DNA from: Mycobacterium sp. D16R12
GTDB taxonomy: Bacteria; Actinomycetota; Actinomycetes; Mycobacteriales; Mycobacteriaceae
DNA length: 64,000 nt
Direction: 5' to 3'
NCBI RefSeq assembly: GCF_002013465.1
Contig: NZ_MAFC01000021.1
Location: 1-64,000, forward strand
Shown: in pieces, positions 39,501-50,658 of the stretch
How the letters are laid out: every line of letters begins with the position of its first letter
Numbering within the stretch: position 1 is the stretch's first letter
The notes under the pieces: generated by a model
The model's database searches: none
The model's input: only the letters and a program-made list of their open reading frames with translations
What the model was told of the DNA's origin: nothing
Made by a program: the position numbers and the translations under genes

Positions 39501-42500
39501 TCCTGGTACTCGGGTGAGGGCAGCGCGCGAGTGTCGAGCTTGCCGTTGACCGTCAACGGCAAGGCGCCCAACACCACGACGGCCGCGGGAACCATGTACG
39601 CAGGCAGCCGCTCGGCCAGCACCGAACGCACCGCTGCGGGATCCAAAGTCCCCGCGATCGATTCGGTGATGTAACCCACCAACCGCTTGTCGCCGGGCCG
39701 GTCCTCACGTGCGATCACCGCCGCTTGGTCCACGCCGTCCACACGGGCCAGTGCCGCGTGTACCTCACCGAGTTCGATGCGGTACCCACGGATCTTCACC
39801 TGCTTGTCGGCACGTCCTACATACCGCAGCTGGCCGTCCTCGCCCCACTGCACCAGGTCTCCGGTGCGGTACATCCGCGATCCTGGCGCCCCGAATGGGC
39901 ATGCGACGAAACGGGTTGTCGTCAGATCCGAACGTCCCAGGTAGCCGCTCGCCTGTCCGGAACCCGCCACATACAACTCACCGACCACACCTACCGGCAC
40001 CTGGCGCAGCCAACCGTCCAGCACGAAGAAGGCGAGATGCTCCAACGGCACGCCGATCGGGCTGCTATTGCTGCCAACATCGCCGCTACCGATTTCCCGG
40101 AAGGAGGCATGCACTGTCGTCTCGGTGATGCCGTACATGTTGATCATCCGCGGCAGCCCCGGGTGGCTGTCGAACCATGGCGAGAGACGTTGCGGTTCAA
40201 GTGCCTCTCCACCGAACACCACCGTCTGCAGCTTGAGCTGCTGCCCCACCTCGGGTTGCAGCGCATCGGCGGTTTGCAACGCGTAGAAGGCCGAAGGAGT
40301 CTGACTCAGGACGCTAACTTCTTCGCTGACAAGCATGGCGTGCAGCTCTTCCGGGGAGCGCACCACCGCATCGGGCACGATGAGCAGCCGGCCGCCGTAC
40401 AGCAGCGCGCCCCAGATTTCCCACACGGAGTAGTCGAAGGCCAGGGAATGGCATTGTGTCCAGACCTGTCCCAAATCCAGTTCCGCGTCAAGCGATTCCA
40501 ACAACTGGGCAACGTTACGGTGGGTAACCGCCACACCCTTCGGAGCGCCAGTGGTCCCCGAGGTGTAGATGATGTAAGCGATATCGTCCACCGCAGGGAC
40601 GGGTAATGCGGTATCGGACTGCCGAGCTACGGCAGGGTCGTTGATGTCAATCGCGGACACCCCGGATCCGTCGAGCCGCGGCAGCAGGTCCGCCGTCGTG
40701 ACCGCGGCAACCGGTGCCGCGTCCCGCAACACGAACTCCACCCGAGAGTCGGGGTGTGCGGGGTCGATCGGCAGATACGCCGCTCCAGTCTTGAGCACGG
40801 CCAGAATCGCCGCGATCGCCTCACCGGTACGAGGAAGCAGCAGCGCCACCCGCTCACCCGGACGGGCGCCACGGGTCACCAAGTGGTGCGCCAACCTGTT
40901 GGCGGTCGCATCCAATTCGCCATAGGTCCAAGAACGTTCACCACAGGTGATCGCGACTGCCTCCGGCGCGCGCACGACCTGTGCGGCGAACAGTGCCGGT
41001 ATGGAGGTCAATGCCAGCTCCGGCCGGGTCAGCACTGCGCGGTTACCCCACGTGTCCAACCGATCGTGCTCGCCGGCATCCAGTAGATCGATGGAAGACA
41101 ACCGCGTGGCGGGGTCGGCGATCATGGCCGTCAGCACCTGCCGCAGCCTGTCAACGATGATCTCGATCGCCGCCAATTCGAATACGTCGGTGTCGAATTC
41201 GACACGCAGGCCCAGCTCATGCCCCGGCATGGCCACGACAGACAGCGGGTAATGGTTGTATTCGCGGCTACTGAAGTCGGTGATGGCCAGCTCTTGCACA
41301 CCCAGCTGCGCGCCGACGTCAATCGGGTAGTTCTCGTACACGAACAGCGTGTCGAAAAGTCTGTCGAGGCCGACCGCGTGGTGAATCTCGTTGAGCGCCA
41401 GGTGCTCGTGTTCGACGGTGTCGTTGTGGGCGCGTTGCAACTGGTCCAGCAGATCGGCGACGGTGGTGGCCGCGGTGATGTTTGCGCGCACCGGCACCGT
41501 GTTGATCAACAGGCCAACCATCGAGTCTGCTCCGGCCAGGTCGACGGGGCGCCCCGACACCGCGGTGCCGAACGCCACATCGTGGTGCCCGGTCAACCAG
41601 GTCAGCACTTGGGCCCACGCCGCCTGTAGCACCGTGTTGACGGTGGTGCGCTGCGTACGGGCCAGCTCCGAAAGCGCGCGGGTGATGTGCTCCGATACCC
41701 GATAAGACTCGACGCCCCGGCGACCTGCCGTAGCAAGCGATCCGACCAGCGTGGGGGTCTCGAAACCGTCGAGAGCCGCACCCCACGCCGATTGCGCCGC
41801 AACACGATCCTGCGCCGCCAACCAGGTGACGAAGTTTCGGTAAGGTGCGGCTGAAGGTAGACGCTGCCCGTAGTAGGCACCGAAGATCTCCTGCAGCAGG
41901 ATCGGCAGCGACCAGCCATCGATCACGATGTGGTGGGCGGTCAGGACGAGCCGGTGCCGGTTTTCCGCGGGACCACCGAGTCCGGAGATGAGCGCCGCCC
42001 GGAAGACGGGCTCGGTGAAAATCCGGCAGGCCGCCGCGCGCTCTGCCGCACACAGCTGCTCAACCTGCTCATCGACATCGCCGACCAATTCAACATGCTG
42101 CCAAGTGATGACAGGCTCTGCGGAAATGATCTGTACGGGCTCCCCGTACTCCTCGCTGAAGAGGGCGGCCAGGTTCGGATGGCGTCGCACCACCGTGTTC
42201 ACCGCAGCACGCAAGCGACCCGCGTCGAGTGGCCCGGTCACGGTGAGCCCCAACTGGACCGCATAGACGTCGTCGCCTACGGAATCTCCGGTGGCCTCGG
42301 CGAATCCGGCCTGGAACAGCAGTCCCTGCTGCAGCGGGGTAAGCGGGAGCACATCGGCTATCTCGTACCGCTGCACCAGCGCATCGACCTGCTGCTGAGT
42401 CAGGAGTGCGGGCGCCAGATCGGACGGCGTCAGGCCGCCGCCACCCGAACGCACGTGAGCGCATATCCCACCCAGAGCCTCGAACCACAGCCGGCTCAAC

Positions 42501-45500
42501 CGATCAGCCTGCGCACCGTCCAAAGCTGAAGGCGCCCAGGCCCAATTGGCCCGGAGTTCGGGACCGGACTCGGCGTCCGAATTTGTCTCGATGATCCCGG
42601 CGTTAAGTTCCACCGAGTGGGCTAGCGGCATCGAAATGGCCGCAGCCACATCGGTCATCGACAAACTCTCTTGGCTTATCCGCCAGAAATCCTCGGAGAG
42701 GTCGGCCGCTCCCGCACCCAGGCGCCCCAGGTAGTTGAAACCGATTGTCGGCTCCGGCCCGGCCAGGTCGACATCGGGGTTCAGGTAGCGCAGCAAACCA
42801 TAGGTCAGTCCGTCGGGCAAGGCACGCAGCTGTTCCTTGGCCGCCTTGACCACCTGGCCGAGCGCGGCCTCACCCGCCGTCACCTGCCCCCACGACAGTT
42901 CGCCTACTGCCAATGACGCCGGGTACTTGGTGGTGAACCACCCCACCGTGCGAGACAGGTCGATACGGCGATGGACAGCTTCACCGATTTCCTCCTGCCG
43001 ACCGTGCCCCTCGATGTCGAATGCGATCGGCGCTCCCCCGGTGCCCAGGAATTCGTTCCAGGCTAGACCGAAGGCGATCAGCAGAACATCTTGCACCCCA
43101 GCGTGAAACGCCGCAGGCACCTCGCCGAGTAGTTGCCTAGTGGTCTCGACATCCAATGACAGAGACAGTCGTCCGGCATTGGCGTACGTGTCGGTGGCGG
43201 GCTGTACCGCGGACACCCGTGCAGGTGTAGTCAGTACCTGCTTCCATGCATCGGCTTGGTCTACCACATCCGTGGACCGCGCATGTTCGGACAGCAACGA
43301 GGACCAGCGGGCGAAGGATGTCCCACCGGTCGGCAGCACTACATCCGCTCCATTGTGATGCTGCGCCCACGCAATATTCAAGTCTTCCAAAAGAATTCGC
43401 CACGAAACTCCATCGACAGCCAGGTGGTGAATCACCAGCGCCAGCTGTTCGGCGCCGGAGATCCATACCGCGCTCAGCATCGATCCGGTGGCCACATTCA
43501 GTCGAGAACGGGCCGCCACCAACGCATCATCCGACAAGGCATCGACGATGTGCAGGCACTCACGAGCAGCTACCGCCCCCGCCTCCGGGACGAACAGCGA
43601 CCACTCGCCGTCATTGTCCGTGGCGCGCAGCCGCAGCGCGGCATGCCGATCCAGCAAAGCCTGCAACACGACAACCACGTCGTCCTCGGATACGCCCGAG
43701 GGTGCCTGGACCACAAGTGTCTGGTTGAACTCGTCGACGGCGCCCGCCGAATCCTGCACGCTGTGCAGCCAGCGCATGATCGGCGTGACCTCCACGGGTC
43801 CGAGGCCTTCGTCCACCACATCGGCTTCGCCGCCGGAGATTTCGACGATCGCGGCCAGCCGCGAAACTGTCTGCTCGATGAAGACATCACGCGGCCGGCA
43901 CAACACACCCGCGGCGCGGGCACGTGCGACCACCTGCATCGAGAGGATGCTGTCACCGCCCAGATCGAAGAAGGAGTCATCGACGCCGACACGATCGACA
44001 CCGAGCACCTGGGCGTAGATGCCGACCAGGATTTCCTCGACGGCAGTGCCGGGGGCGCGGTAGTCAGCACCCAGTCCGCCATATTCGGGAGTCGGCAATG
44101 CGCGGGTGTCCAATTTGTTATTGGACGTCAAAGGCAACGCCTCGAGCACCACCACAGCCGCCGGAACCATGTAGGGCGGAAGGCGTTTCGCCAAGGTGCT
44201 ACGCACTTCGGCGGGGTCGACAGTCCCGGTGACATAGCCGACGAGGCGTTTGTCCCCGGGTCGGTCCTCACGGACGATCGCAGCCGCCTGGTCCACTCCG
44301 TCGAGTGCGCTCAACGCCGCTTGAACTTCACCGAGTTCAATGCGGTATCCGCGGATCTTGACCTGCTCATCGGCCCGGCCCAGATAGTGCAGCTGGCCGT
44401 CCTCGCCCCACGACACCAGATCCCCGGTGCGATACATGCGGGTACCGGGCTGCCCGAAGGGGCATGCCACGAAACGCGAGGCCGTCAGGTCGGAGCGTCC
44501 GATGTACCCACAGGCGACACCCTCACCGGCGACATACAGTTCGCCGACGACGCCGGCTGGCACCGGTTGCATCCACGTGTCCAACACGAAGAGCGCCGCG
44601 CCGGGTACCGGCGCGCCGATGGGAACCGCGGAATCCGGCGCCCCTGCCACCAGTGGTGCGCTGATCGCCACGCACATCGTGGTCTCGGTCGGACCGTACG
44701 CGTTGATCATCACCCGCCCGGGTGCCCACCGCTCGACGACCGAGGCTGGGCACGCCTCACCCACCACCGCAAGCGCCGTGGACTCCAGGCCTTCCGGGGA
44801 AAGCATGGCCACAGCCGACGGAGTCTGCGTCAGGACGCTGACCTGTTCGGAAACCAGCACGTCGTGGAAGTCTGCGGGTGAGCCCGCGATGGATTCGGAG
44901 ACCACCACCAGCCGGCCCCCACGCAGCAGCGGGCCCCAGATCTCCCAGACCGAGACGTCGAACGCCAGCGAATGGCAGAGCGGCCATACTCCGGGGTTTG
45001 GCAGGCCCGCATCAAGCGTCGACATCAGCTGGGTGACGTTGTGGTGAGTGACCGCGACACCCTTGGGGGCTCCGGTGGTGCCCGAGGTGTAGATGATGTA
45101 CGCGATGTCATCTGGAGTTGGTCCGAGCGACGGAGCCGCCGGCACCGTATCGAGTGGGGTTTCGGCGGCGGGAGCGTCGAGATCGATGATCGGCAGGTCG
45201 AAGCCTGCCAGCCGCGCCTTGAGCCCGGCCGTGGTGATCGCGGCGGTCGGCGCCGCATCGCCGAGGATGAACTCGAGCCGCGATGCCGGAACCGCCGGGT
45301 CGATGGGCAGGTACGCCGCCCCGGCCTTTAATACGGCGAGTATGCCGATGACCGCCTGAGCAGAACGATCCGACAGCAGGACCACACGGTCACCGGGGCG
45401 CACGCCGTGCGATACAAGCCGACCCGACAGCGCATCGGCGGCCTCGTCCAGCTCGCGGTACGTCAGGGTGCGCTCGCCGAAGGTCAGCGCCGCGGCCTCT

Positions 45501-46924
45501 GGATCGGCGGCCACCTGGGAGGAGAACAGTTCGGGAATCGATACGCGCGTGGCAACCGGTCCAGCGAGAGCCGCACTGTTACCGACCTCAGCCAAGCTCG
45601 TGAGCTCATCGTTGACCAGGGAATTCAGTGAGGAGAGCCGCCGATCCGGGGCGGCCGCCATCTCCGATAAGAGCCGCTGCAACCGCTCCGTCAGATTCGG
45701 CACGCCGAATTTCGAGAACGGCAGCCCGTCGCCCGAGGTGCTCAGGAGCAGTTGGTCACTGGCTCCGATAAAGAAGAGTCCGAAGTGCCCCATGGGGCCG
45801 TGGTTGGTGTAGGTCGCCGTGGCGGGCACGCCGGCGAGGTCCAGGGTGAGTCTCATGGGGATGAAGTTGATGGCGACGCGATTTCCCGCCTGCCGGGGGC
45901 CCCGGAGACCGAATTCGCCGCCGTCGAGAACATGTGCCGGGAACCGTTGATGCTTCAGCAGTTCGCGAATGCGTACATCAACGTGCTGGCAGAATTCGGC
46001 GACCGTGGATTCCGGCGGAGCGTTGAGCACCAGCGGCACCACGCCGGCCAGCATGCCCGGAAGCATCTTCGACTCGGGGCGAACACGTCGGCTCACCGGA
46101 AAGTCCAGCGCCACTTCCGACCCGCTCGTGGACCATCCGCGCACCAACAACGCGCAGGCCGCGGTGATCACCGAGTACCGGCGAACACGTAAAGCCTTTG
46201 TCAAGTCCTTGATTTCGCCGACTACAGTGTCATCCATCTGAACCGACGCTGTCGGTGTGTAGCCCTCATGGCCCTCGTGGGCATGCGGCGGACGGGGATC
46301 GAGGCCGCTGTCCGGCGGAAGGTTACGGCTCCAGTACTCCCGATCCTCTGTGTACTCGACGGACGCTTCGTACTCTGCCTCCAGATCGACCAGATCCTGC
46401 AGAGTGCCGAAGTAGGCGTCGGGAATCGGATCCCCTGCGACCAGCGCGGAGTAGATCGACGCTATTCGGCGGCTCACGATCGCCATGCCCAGGCCGTCGA
46501 GGTTGATGTGATGGCACAGCCCGAACATGTAGTACTGATCGTCCGCAGTCCGCATCAACGCGAATTTCAGCAGTTGGTCGGTCAAAGGCATCAGTGTGCG
46601 TTGGATCGATGAGGCGATCTGGCGAGCGTGTGCGACAGGATCTTCTGAATCACGCACGTCGTGGAAGGCCAACACGAGTTCCGAATGGTCAATCGCCCGC
46701 TGAACGATCTGACCATTGACCTCAAGGAAGGCGGCTCGCGCAGGTTCAGCTTCATTGATTGCCTGGCGGACGGCCTGCTCAAGTAGAACTCGTTCTACTT
46801 TTCCTTCGATTCGAACCAAAAGACCAAGCTGCCACTCCGCACCGACAAGACCGCTTTCCTGTGAAAGCCAGATATCCAATTGTCCGCGTGAAAGCGGTAA
46901 TGCCCCGTCTTCAGACTCCAACAT
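36524..46924 (-). CDS. mps1: GPL non-ribosomal peptide synthetase Mps1 (modules 1-2)
   Basis: A 3466-residue NRPS. Domain order is starter condensation C1 (1-445, [10 protein letters not shown]), A1 (about 460-960), carrier (Ser about 989), epimerase E1, C2, A2 (about 1960-2480), carrier (Ser about 2513), epimerase E2, and C3 at the end (to about 3455). C1 would join a fatty acyl chain to the first residue. Pocket residues read as DVWTAVAMCK for A1 (Phe-like) and DYWSVGMVHK for A2 (Thr-like). That fits acyl-D-Phe-D-alloThr. The C3 domain hands over to Mps2, whose first domain is an adenylation domain, so the two proteins must dock. Confidence 0.95.
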   Translation of the reverse strand: MLESEDGALPLSRGQLDIWLSQESGLVGAEWQLGLLVRIEGKVERVLLEQAVRQAINEAEPARAAFLEVNGQIVQRAIDHSELVLAFHDVRDSEDPVAHARQIASSIQRTLMPLTDQLLKFALMRTADDQYYMFGLCHHINLDGLGMAIVSRRIASIYSALVAGDPIPDAYFGTLQDLVDLEAEYEASVEYTEDREYWSRNLPPDSGLDPRPPHAHEGHEGYTPTASVQMDDTVVGEIKDLTKALRVRRYSVITAACALLVRGWSTSGSEVALDFPVSRRVRPESKMLPGMLAGVVPLVLNAPPESTVAEFCQHVDVRIRELLKHQRFPAHVLDGGEFGLRGPRQAGNRVAINFIPMRLTLDLAGVPATATYTNHGPMGHFGLFFIGASDQLLLSTSGDGLPFSKFGVPNLTERLQRLLSEMAAAPDRRLSSLNSLVNDELTSLAEVGNSAALAGPVATRVSIPELFSSQVAADPEAAALTFGERTLTYRELDEAADALSGRLVSHGVRPGDRVVLLSDRSAQAVIGILAVLKAGAAYLPIDPAVPASRLEFILGDAAPTAAITTAGLKARLAGFDLPIIDLDAPAAETPLDTVPAAPSLGPTPDDIAYIIYTSGTTGAPKGVAVTHHNVTQLMSTLDAGLPNPGVWPLCHSLAFDVSVWEIWGPLLRGGRLVVVSESIAGSPADFHDVLVSEQVSVLTQTPSAVAMLSPEGLESTALAVVGEACPASVVERWAPGRVMINAYGPTETTMCVAISAPLVAGAPDSAVPIGAPVPGAALFVLDTWMQPVPAGVVGELYVAGEGVACGYIGRSDLTASRFVACPFGQPGTRMYRTGDLVSWGEDGQLHYLGRADEQVKIRGYRIELGEVQAALSALDGVDQAAAIVREDRPGDKRLVGYVTGTVDPAEVRSTLAKRLPPYMVPAAVVVLEALPLTSNNKLDTRALPTPEYGGLGADYRAPGTAVEEILVGIYAQVLGVDRVGVDDSFFDLGGDSILSMQVVARARAAGVLCRPRDVFIEQTVSRLAAIVEISGGEADVVDEGLGPVEVTPIMRWLHSVQDSAGAVDEFNQTLVVQAPSGVSEDDVVVVLQALLDRHAALRLRATDNDGEWSLFVPEAGAVAARECLHIVDALSDDALVAARSRLNVATGSMLSAVWISGAEQLALVIHHLAVDGVSWRILLEDLNIAWAQHHNGADVVLPTGGTSFARWSSLLSEHARSTDVVDQADAWKQVLTTPARVSAVQPATDTYANAGRLSLSLDVETTRQLLGEVPAAFHAGVQDVLLIAFGLAWNEFLGTGGAPIAFDIEGHGRQEEIGEAVHRRIDLSRTVGWFTTKYPASLAVGELSWGQVTAGEAALGQVVKAAKEQLRALPDGLTYGLLRYLNPDVDLAGPEPTIGFNYLGRLGAGAADLSEDFWRISQESLSMTDVAAAISMPLAHSVELNAGIIETNSDAESGPELRANWAWAPSALDGAQADRLSRLWFEALGGICAHVRSGGGGLTPSDLAPALLTQQQVDALVQRYEIADVLPLTPLQQGLLFQAGFAEATGDSVGDDVYAVQLGLTVTGPLDAGRLRAAVNTVVRRHPNLAALFSEEYGEPVQIISAEPVITWQHVELVGDVDEQVEQLCAAERAAACRIFTEPVFRAALISGLGGPAENRHRLVLTAHHIVIDGWSLPILLQEIFGAYYGQRLPSAAPYRNFVTWLAAQDRVAAQSAWGAALDGFETPTLVGSLATAGRRGVESYRVSEHITRALSELARTQRTTVNTVLQAAWAQVLTWLTGHHDVAFGTAVSGRPVDLAGADSMVGLLINTVPVRANITAATTVADLLDQLQRAHNDTVEHEHLALNEIHHAVGLDRLFDTLFVYENYPIDVGAQLGVQELAITDFSSREYNHYPLSVVAMPGHELGLRVEFDTDVFELAAIEIIVDRLRQVLTAMIADPATRLSSIDLLDAGEHDRLDTWGNRAVLTRPELALTSIPALFAAQVVRAPEAVAITCGERSWTYGELDATANRLAHHLVTRGARPGERVALLLPRTGEAIAAILAVLKTGAAYLPIDPAHPDSRVEFVLRDAAPVAAVTTADLLPRLDGSGVSAIDINDPAVARQSDTALPVPAVDDIAYIIYTSGTTGAPKGVAVTHRNVAQLLESLDAELDLGQVWTQCHSLAFDYSVWEIWGALLYGGRLLIVPDAVVRSPEELHAMLVSEEVSVLSQTPSAFYALQTADALQPEVGQQLKLQTVVFGGEALEPQRLSPWFDSHPGLPRMINMYGITETTVHASFREIGSGDVGSNSSPIGVPLEHLAFFVLDGWLRQVPVGVVGELYVAGSGQASGYLGRSDLTTTRFVACPFGAPGSRMYRTGDLVQWGEDGQLRYVGRADKQVKIRGYRIELGEVHAALARVDGVDQAAVIAREDRPGDKRLVGYITESIAGTLDPAAVRSVLAERLPAYMVPAAVVVLGALPLTVNGKLDTRALPSPEYQDADHYRAPEDAVEEILAGIYAQVLGVEQIGVDDSFFDLGGDSISSMQVVARARAAGLLLRPRDIFVEQTVSRLAQVAVFADGATAVVDAGTGPVVATPIIQWLQGLGGKVDEFNQTVVLQAPEGVTDDDVVIVLQALLDRHATLRLRAEDTDGGWSLLVPETGSVDARDCLLAVDALTDEALYQARSRLNPATGSMLSALWERGNSRLVLIIHHLAVDAVSWRILLEDFNIAWAQHHGGQPVELPTGGTSFARWATLLDQHAHAADVVALADTWRQVEATPAALPPAHPTMDTYVSAGQLSVSLDADLTRELLSEVPAAYHAGVQDILLIAFALAWNEFLGSGGAPIGIDVEGHGRNEELGGTLERDIDLSRTVGWFTSKYPVSLAVGELSWAHVVGGDSALAPIIKDAKEQLRALPDGLTYGLLRYLNPDVDVAGPDPAIGFNYLGRLGAGGADLSEDLWRIDPDGVSITAAATSVPTPLGHTVELNAGVMEGAGPDSGRLLATWTWALSALSHDQVDRISRLWFDALAGICAHVRTGGGGLTPSDVVPARLSQQQIDQLHEQYQIADVLPLTPLQQGLLFHSNLAPDAMEGSDDLYAVQLDVTLSGPLDPKRLEEAVHTAIKRRPNVVATFYEEFGVPVQLIPADPELAWQYIELDADGGADVEQRVERLSAAERAAVCDLAGQPAFRAALARTGEDQYRFLVTNHHIVLDGWSKPILLQEIFASYFGERLPAPVAYRRFVTWLSGQDNGAARSAWGKVFEGFEAPTLVGPPGRMVLGRRGVESFTVSAETTLALGELARSCRTTVSTVLQAAWAQLLMWLTGQTDVAFGTAVSGRPTDLVGAESMVGLLINTVPVRATITSATTIADLLNQLQGAYGDTLEHQHLALNEIHHAVGHDQLFDTMFVYENYPIDTAALSRVHELSITGFSNREYNHYPLAVQATPGHELGLRVEFDTDVFNAVRIGKLVKRFQRVLEAMTSDVKGKKKEPS

Positions 46925-46947
46925 TCGCCTACCCCCTCTCCGAAGGT

Positions 46948-47178
46948 TCAGCGCCCAAGACCCCCACCCTGCGCCAATCTCTCGCGCAGGCTCTTCGGCC
47001 GGATATCGGTCCAGTTTTGTTCGATGTACTCCAGGCAGGCGGCACGGTCCGCTTCACCGAATACAACCCGCCAGCCATCAGGCACGTCCGCGAAGGCCGG
47101 CCATAGGCTGTGCTGCTCCTCGTCGTTGACCAAGACGAAAAAGCTTCCCTTGTCATCATCAAATGGATTGATGCTCAC
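46948..47178 (-). CDS. mbtH: MbtH-like NRPS activator
   Basis: MbtH-like proteins bind and activate NRPS adenylation domains. This 76-residue protein shows the signature [10 protein letters not shown] and [13 protein letters not shown]. The ATG is missing; a GTG at 47178 with GGAG eight bases upstream starts MSINPFDDD, while the longer frame upstream has no family similarity. It precedes mps1 by 23 bases and is the first gene of the mbtH-mps1-mps2 operon, so its promoter drives the whole GPL backbone. Confidence 0.94.
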   Translation of the reverse strand: MSINPFDDDKGSFFVLVNDEEQHSLWPAFADVPDGWRVVFGEADRAACLEYIEQNWTDIRPKSLRERLAQGGGLGR

Positions 47179-48114
47179 GCTTTCTCCAGGTTGCTTCGGT
47201 GGACATCGCAAACATACGACTGAATTTATAGCGGCGTAGCGGGTTTCACAAAGTTCTAATCTTCGCAACTTTGACACATCGTTGCTTACTACCGCAACTA
47301 ATTAGCCACAATATCCGTATGAATGTATTTATCCAGGTCAAATATGGTTAGATAGATCTCTAGTAGTTGCGACGAGCGCGAATATGAGTATACCAAGCCT
47401 GAGCGCGCCACGTAACCTGAGCGCACGGCCACACGCGAGAGCAATCAGGTGCCTATGCGGACTTCAGCCCTTCGGCAAAGTATGCCACCAACACTGGCTA
47501 CACCTGTTACCCAATATCGAAATCGGCCTCAGATCTTGATCAACCAACTTGAAGAAGTAGCCGAGAGTTCAACATCTAGGGGTTTATCGAGTTCAGGTAA
47601 CAAATCGATCCATTCCGTTACATTGCGCGCAGTGCCACCTGCGTTACACGCAAGTGCGTCACGAATGAACTCACGGCGACCTGAATTAAGATTCAGGCCA
47701 AAATCGATGACGCCGCGGTCTCGCTAGCAACACAGGATGGGGGAACAGTCAAGGCCCGGAAGTAAATGTGGTGACAAACCACTACGAATTAAGTTCTCAT
47801 CTATAAGAAATACCGTAGATATCCGCGCTCGTTTGGCCACCCCAGCGGATCCTGTCGATGCCGCAACGAATTCCGTGGAAAAACATTGTTATGCAGCATC
47901 ACCGATAATGTTCCGGCCATCTCCGACATCATCCGGGCCCCCACTCATTACAGGAGCACAGCACGCTCACAGCACCCCCGGCGCACATCGACGGAAGTGT
48001 GCGGAACAACCCTGAAAGCCCTGCCTAGATGGAGAGAAGGACCCCGAAAAGGCGATATACAAAGGAACGCATCTGACGAATGATTGATACGTTCCGCTGC
48101 GTTACGAAACTAAA
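47179..48114 (-). promoter_or_regulatory. Long AT-rich promoter region of the mbtH-mps1-mps2 operon
   Basis: About 940 bases without a convincing gene; small open frames here lack codon bias and ribosome sites. The part nearest mbtH is AT-rich. It contains an inverted repeat CAAAGTT/AACTTTG (47249-47255, 47267-47273) and three copies of CGCAACT or its complement (47264, 47293, 47365). A strong -10/-35 pair could not be fixed. The length suggests a long 5' leader or several regulator sites. Confidence 0.5.
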
Positions 48115-48360
48115 TTAGTCATCCTGCTGTTCAGGGCGAGCATGAGTTCCGTCAATCGGAGATGATCCCGCCGGCATCAGCATGACGAACACCGGGAGCC
48201 GCACCACGGCGCCATTGAGGATCGGCAGCCGAATCGCGACGGACACGACCTCAAGCTCCAGACGTCTACCCCGTCGAGTCTCCATCTCCAGACGCCCAGG
48301 TAACTGCCTGGGCGTCGCGAGCCAGTCCAGCCCGCGCTCTATCGACTCGACGACGTTCAT
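48115..48360 (-). CDS. Small hypothetical protein
   Basis: An 81-residue reading frame starting MNVVESIERGLDWL. It has an amphipathic start, a basic middle (METRRGRRLELE) and a hydrophobic segment near 45-63 (AIRLPILNGAVVRLPVFVML). I do not recognise the family. It lies between fmt and the GPL promoter region on the minus strand and could be co-oriented with fmt. GC at third positions looks coding, but the evidence is modest; a start at 48393 is also open. Confidence 0.45.
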   Translation of the reverse strand: MNVVESIERGLDWLATPRQLPGRLEMETRRGRRLELEVVSVAIRLPILNGAVVRLPVFVMLMPAGSSPIDGTHARPEQQDD

Positions 48361-48434
48361 GACTCGACTATACCCACACGACGGAACTCGCAAACGATGA
48401 AATTCCTTGTCGGAAGAGGAATCTGCCGCACCGA

Positions 48435-49256
48435 TTACGCCTTGGTGAAGCTGTACATGCGGTACTCCACGGCCCCACCACTTCGCAGGTCGTCGTAGGC
48501 ACGCTGGGCCGGTGCAAATCTACGGATCACGCCGCGCAGGATCGTGGGCGTCGCGCGATCGATCACGTACCGCCACCGCTCCAGGTTCTTTTCCATCCCC
48601 CGTCGGACCTCGACATTGATCCCCCGCTCGGACACCATCCGCAACGGCGCGTTCGCGAGCGCTACCTTCCAACCGGCGACATCCTGAGCGCTTCGCGCAT
48701 CTGCGTAGAGAAAATGCCCTCCTGGGCGGAGTACACGTGCCACCTCCGCGAGGAACACCGAAAATTGGGGATATAGGTGGGACGACTCGATGTTGATTAC
48801 CGCATCGAAGGACTGATCGGTGAACGGTAGGTTCTGCGCGTCTCCATGCGTGAACTCCAGGCCCGGCAGATTGTGCCGCCTGCGGCAGTACTCGATCCCG
48901 TCCGGATTGAGGTCCAGGCCCGTATAAGAGGTCGGATGCAAAGTGCGTACGAGGTACGAGGCACCGCCGCCGTGGCCACAACCGACCTCCAGTACCCGCC
49001 TACCATCAAGCTCCGCCTGGGTGGCGGTGCTGTGGTACAGCTGGATGGAATACCGATCGGGCTCATCGGAAGCCGACAACGGGACATCCATTGCCGGATC
49101 CTCTTCGTAGCCGTAATTGAGGAACACGACGTTCTCTGTTTCGAGCTTACGGGTGGCATGCCGGTAGATGAACTTCTGCACCCCCTGAGTGAACTGCGCG
49201 TTCAGCTTGAAGATAACCCAATCTCGCGACTTCCGAACCGGATGAGTGCGCACCAT
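48435..49256 (-). CDS. fmt: GPL fatty-acid O-methyltransferase (Fmt-like)
   Basis: A 273-residue SAM methyltransferase close in pattern to Rv2952, the phthiotriol methyltransferase. It shares NYGYEEDPAMDVPLSASDEP, the SAM motif VLEVGCGHGGGASYLVRTLHP (about 89-109), and HGDAQNLPFTDQSFD. In GPL loci of other mycobacteria the Rv2952-like enzyme (Fmt/MtfD) methylates the hydroxyl of the lipid chain. This context makes Fmt the best name. It is divergent from the first glycosyltransferase gene with 138 bases between them. Confidence 0.82.
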   Translation of the reverse strand: MVRTHPVRKSRDWVIFKLNAQFTQGVQKFIYRHATRKLETENVVFLNYGYEEDPAMDVPLSASDEPDRYSIQLYHSTATQAELDGRRVLEVGCGHGGGASYLVRTLHPTSYTGLDLNPDGIEYCRRRHNLPGLEFTHGDAQNLPFTDQSFDAVINIESSHLYPQFSVFLAEVARVLRPGGHFLYADARSAQDVAGWKVALANAPLRMVSERGINVEVRRGMEKNLERWRYVIDRATPTILRGVIRRFAPAQRAYDDLRSGGAVEYRMYSFTKA

Positions 49257-49394
49257 TGGCGAATTATGGCAGAGTTCTGAGTTTCAGGCCGGCTTATCGA
49301 ACTGCGAACTACCTTGCGACAGTTAGAGAACCAGCGATAATGACTGGGTATTCGGGTTCACCAACGCGGCAACAACTGAAGGGCCAGGAACCGA

Positions 49395-50648
49395 ATGAAG
49401 TTTGCGCTGGCGTGCTATGGAACTCGCGGCGATGTCGAACCGTCTGTGAGCGTCGGATGCGAGCTGACCCGAAGAGGACACGACGTTTGCCTGGCCGTCC
49501 CCCCGGAGCTCATCACCTTCGCGGAATCGGCTGGGCTGACCGCGGTTCCGTACGGTCCGGAACTACGGGATTTCCTGCAAGAAGAGTTCCTCCGAAACTT
49601 CTGGAATCAGTTGGTACGCAATCCTGTCGGTACACTGCGTGAACTGTGGGCGCCCATCGCCCGGTATTGGAGTGATACCAGCGCGACGCTCGCCTCCGTG
49701 GCGAAGGGGGCCGATCTGCTGTCGACGGGCCTCAATTTCGAACAATCGGCCGCCAACGTCGCCGAGTACTTCGACATCCCGCTGGTGATGCTGCATCACT
49801 TCCCGATGCGCCCCAACGGTCAACTGCTTCCTATGCTGCCCGCACCGCTCGTGCGATCGGGCGGGATGCTGTCCGAATGGCTGCTGTGGCGCGCTACGAA
49901 GGACGCGGAGGATGCGCAGCGACGCGAGCTCGGCCTGCCCAAAGCTACCGGGCCCTCACCACGTCGAATCGCACGCGGCGGAGCCGTCGAAATCCAGGCC
50001 TACGACGCAGTTTCGGTCCCCGGACTAGCCCATGAATGGGCGAAATGGAATGGCAAGCGGCCCTTCGTCGGAGCGCTCACCATGGGGCTCTCCACCGATG
50101 CCGACGAGGACGTCGCGTCCTGGATCGGCGCGGGAACGCCGCCGATCTGCTTTGCCACCGGCAGCATTCCGCTCGAATCACCGGCCGACACGATCGAGAT
50201 GATTGGTTCCGCATGCGCGGAGCTGAGCGAGCGGGCGCTGGTCTGCGCGGGAGGCACCGACTTCGGCAATATCAGCCACCCCGACCATGTGAAGGTCGTC
50301 GGCGCCGTCAACTACTCGGCAGTCTTCGCAGCCAGCCGGGCCGTCGTTCATCACGGCGGCTCAGGCACCACGGCCGCGAGCCTGCGGGCCGGTATCCCCA
50401 CGCTGGTCCTCTGGAGCACTGCCGATCAACCGTACTGGGGAAACCAGCTCGGCAGATTGAAAGTCGGTGCTGCCCGACGCTTCTCGGCGACCAATCGGAA
50501 AACACTGGTCGCTGACCTGCGCCGGATCCTGGCCCCGGAGTATGCGGTGGCGGCCCGCAAGCTTGCCACCGCGATGACCAGCCCCGAAGAGAGCGTCTCC
50601 AAGGCCGCGGACCTCTTCGAAGGCGCCGTCCGCCGGAAAACTCAGTGA
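49395..50648 (+). CDS. gtf: GPL glycosyltransferase (GT1 family, plus-strand copy)
   Basis: A 417-residue GT-B enzyme of the GPL Gtf/RtfA type. The N-terminal acceptor domain begins MKFALACYGTRGDVEPSVSVG, and the C-terminal donor site has VVHHGGSGTTAASLRAGIP, the nucleotide-sugar binding motif. It attaches a 6-deoxytalose or rhamnose to the lipopeptide; which one cannot be decided. It is the only plus-strand member of three paralogues here, and it converges on a methyltransferase gene 10 bases away. The ATG follows AGGGCCAGG. Confidence 0.88.
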   Translation: MKFALACYGTRGDVEPSVSVGCELTRRGHDVCLAVPPELITFAESAGLTAVPYGPELRDFLQEEFLRNFWNQLVRNPVGTLRELWAPIARYWSDTSATLASVAKGADLLSTGLNFEQSAANVAEYFDIPLVMLHHFPMRPNGQLLPMLPAPLVRSGGMLSEWLLWRATKDAEDAQRRELGLPKATGPSPRRIARGGAVEIQAYDAVSVPGLAHEWAKWNGKRPFVGALTMGLSTDADEDVASWIGAGTPPICFATGSIPLESPADTIEMIGSACAELSERALVCAGGTDFGNISHPDHVKVVGAVNYSAVFAASRAVVHHGGSGTTAASLRAGIPTLVLWSTADQPYWGNQLGRLKVGAARRFSATNRKTLVADLRRILAPEYAVAARKLATAMTSPEESVSKAADLFEGAVRRKTQ

Positions 50649-50658
50649 GGAACGGCCG

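Noticed and set aside
28797-46924. Long plus-strand frames opposite mps1 and mps2
   Set aside because: Shadows of GC-rich NRPS coding sequence; no domain similarity or start signals.
47449-47727. 92-residue plus-strand frame in the GPL promoter region
   Set aside because: No ribosome site, irregular composition and no recognisable domain; likely chance.
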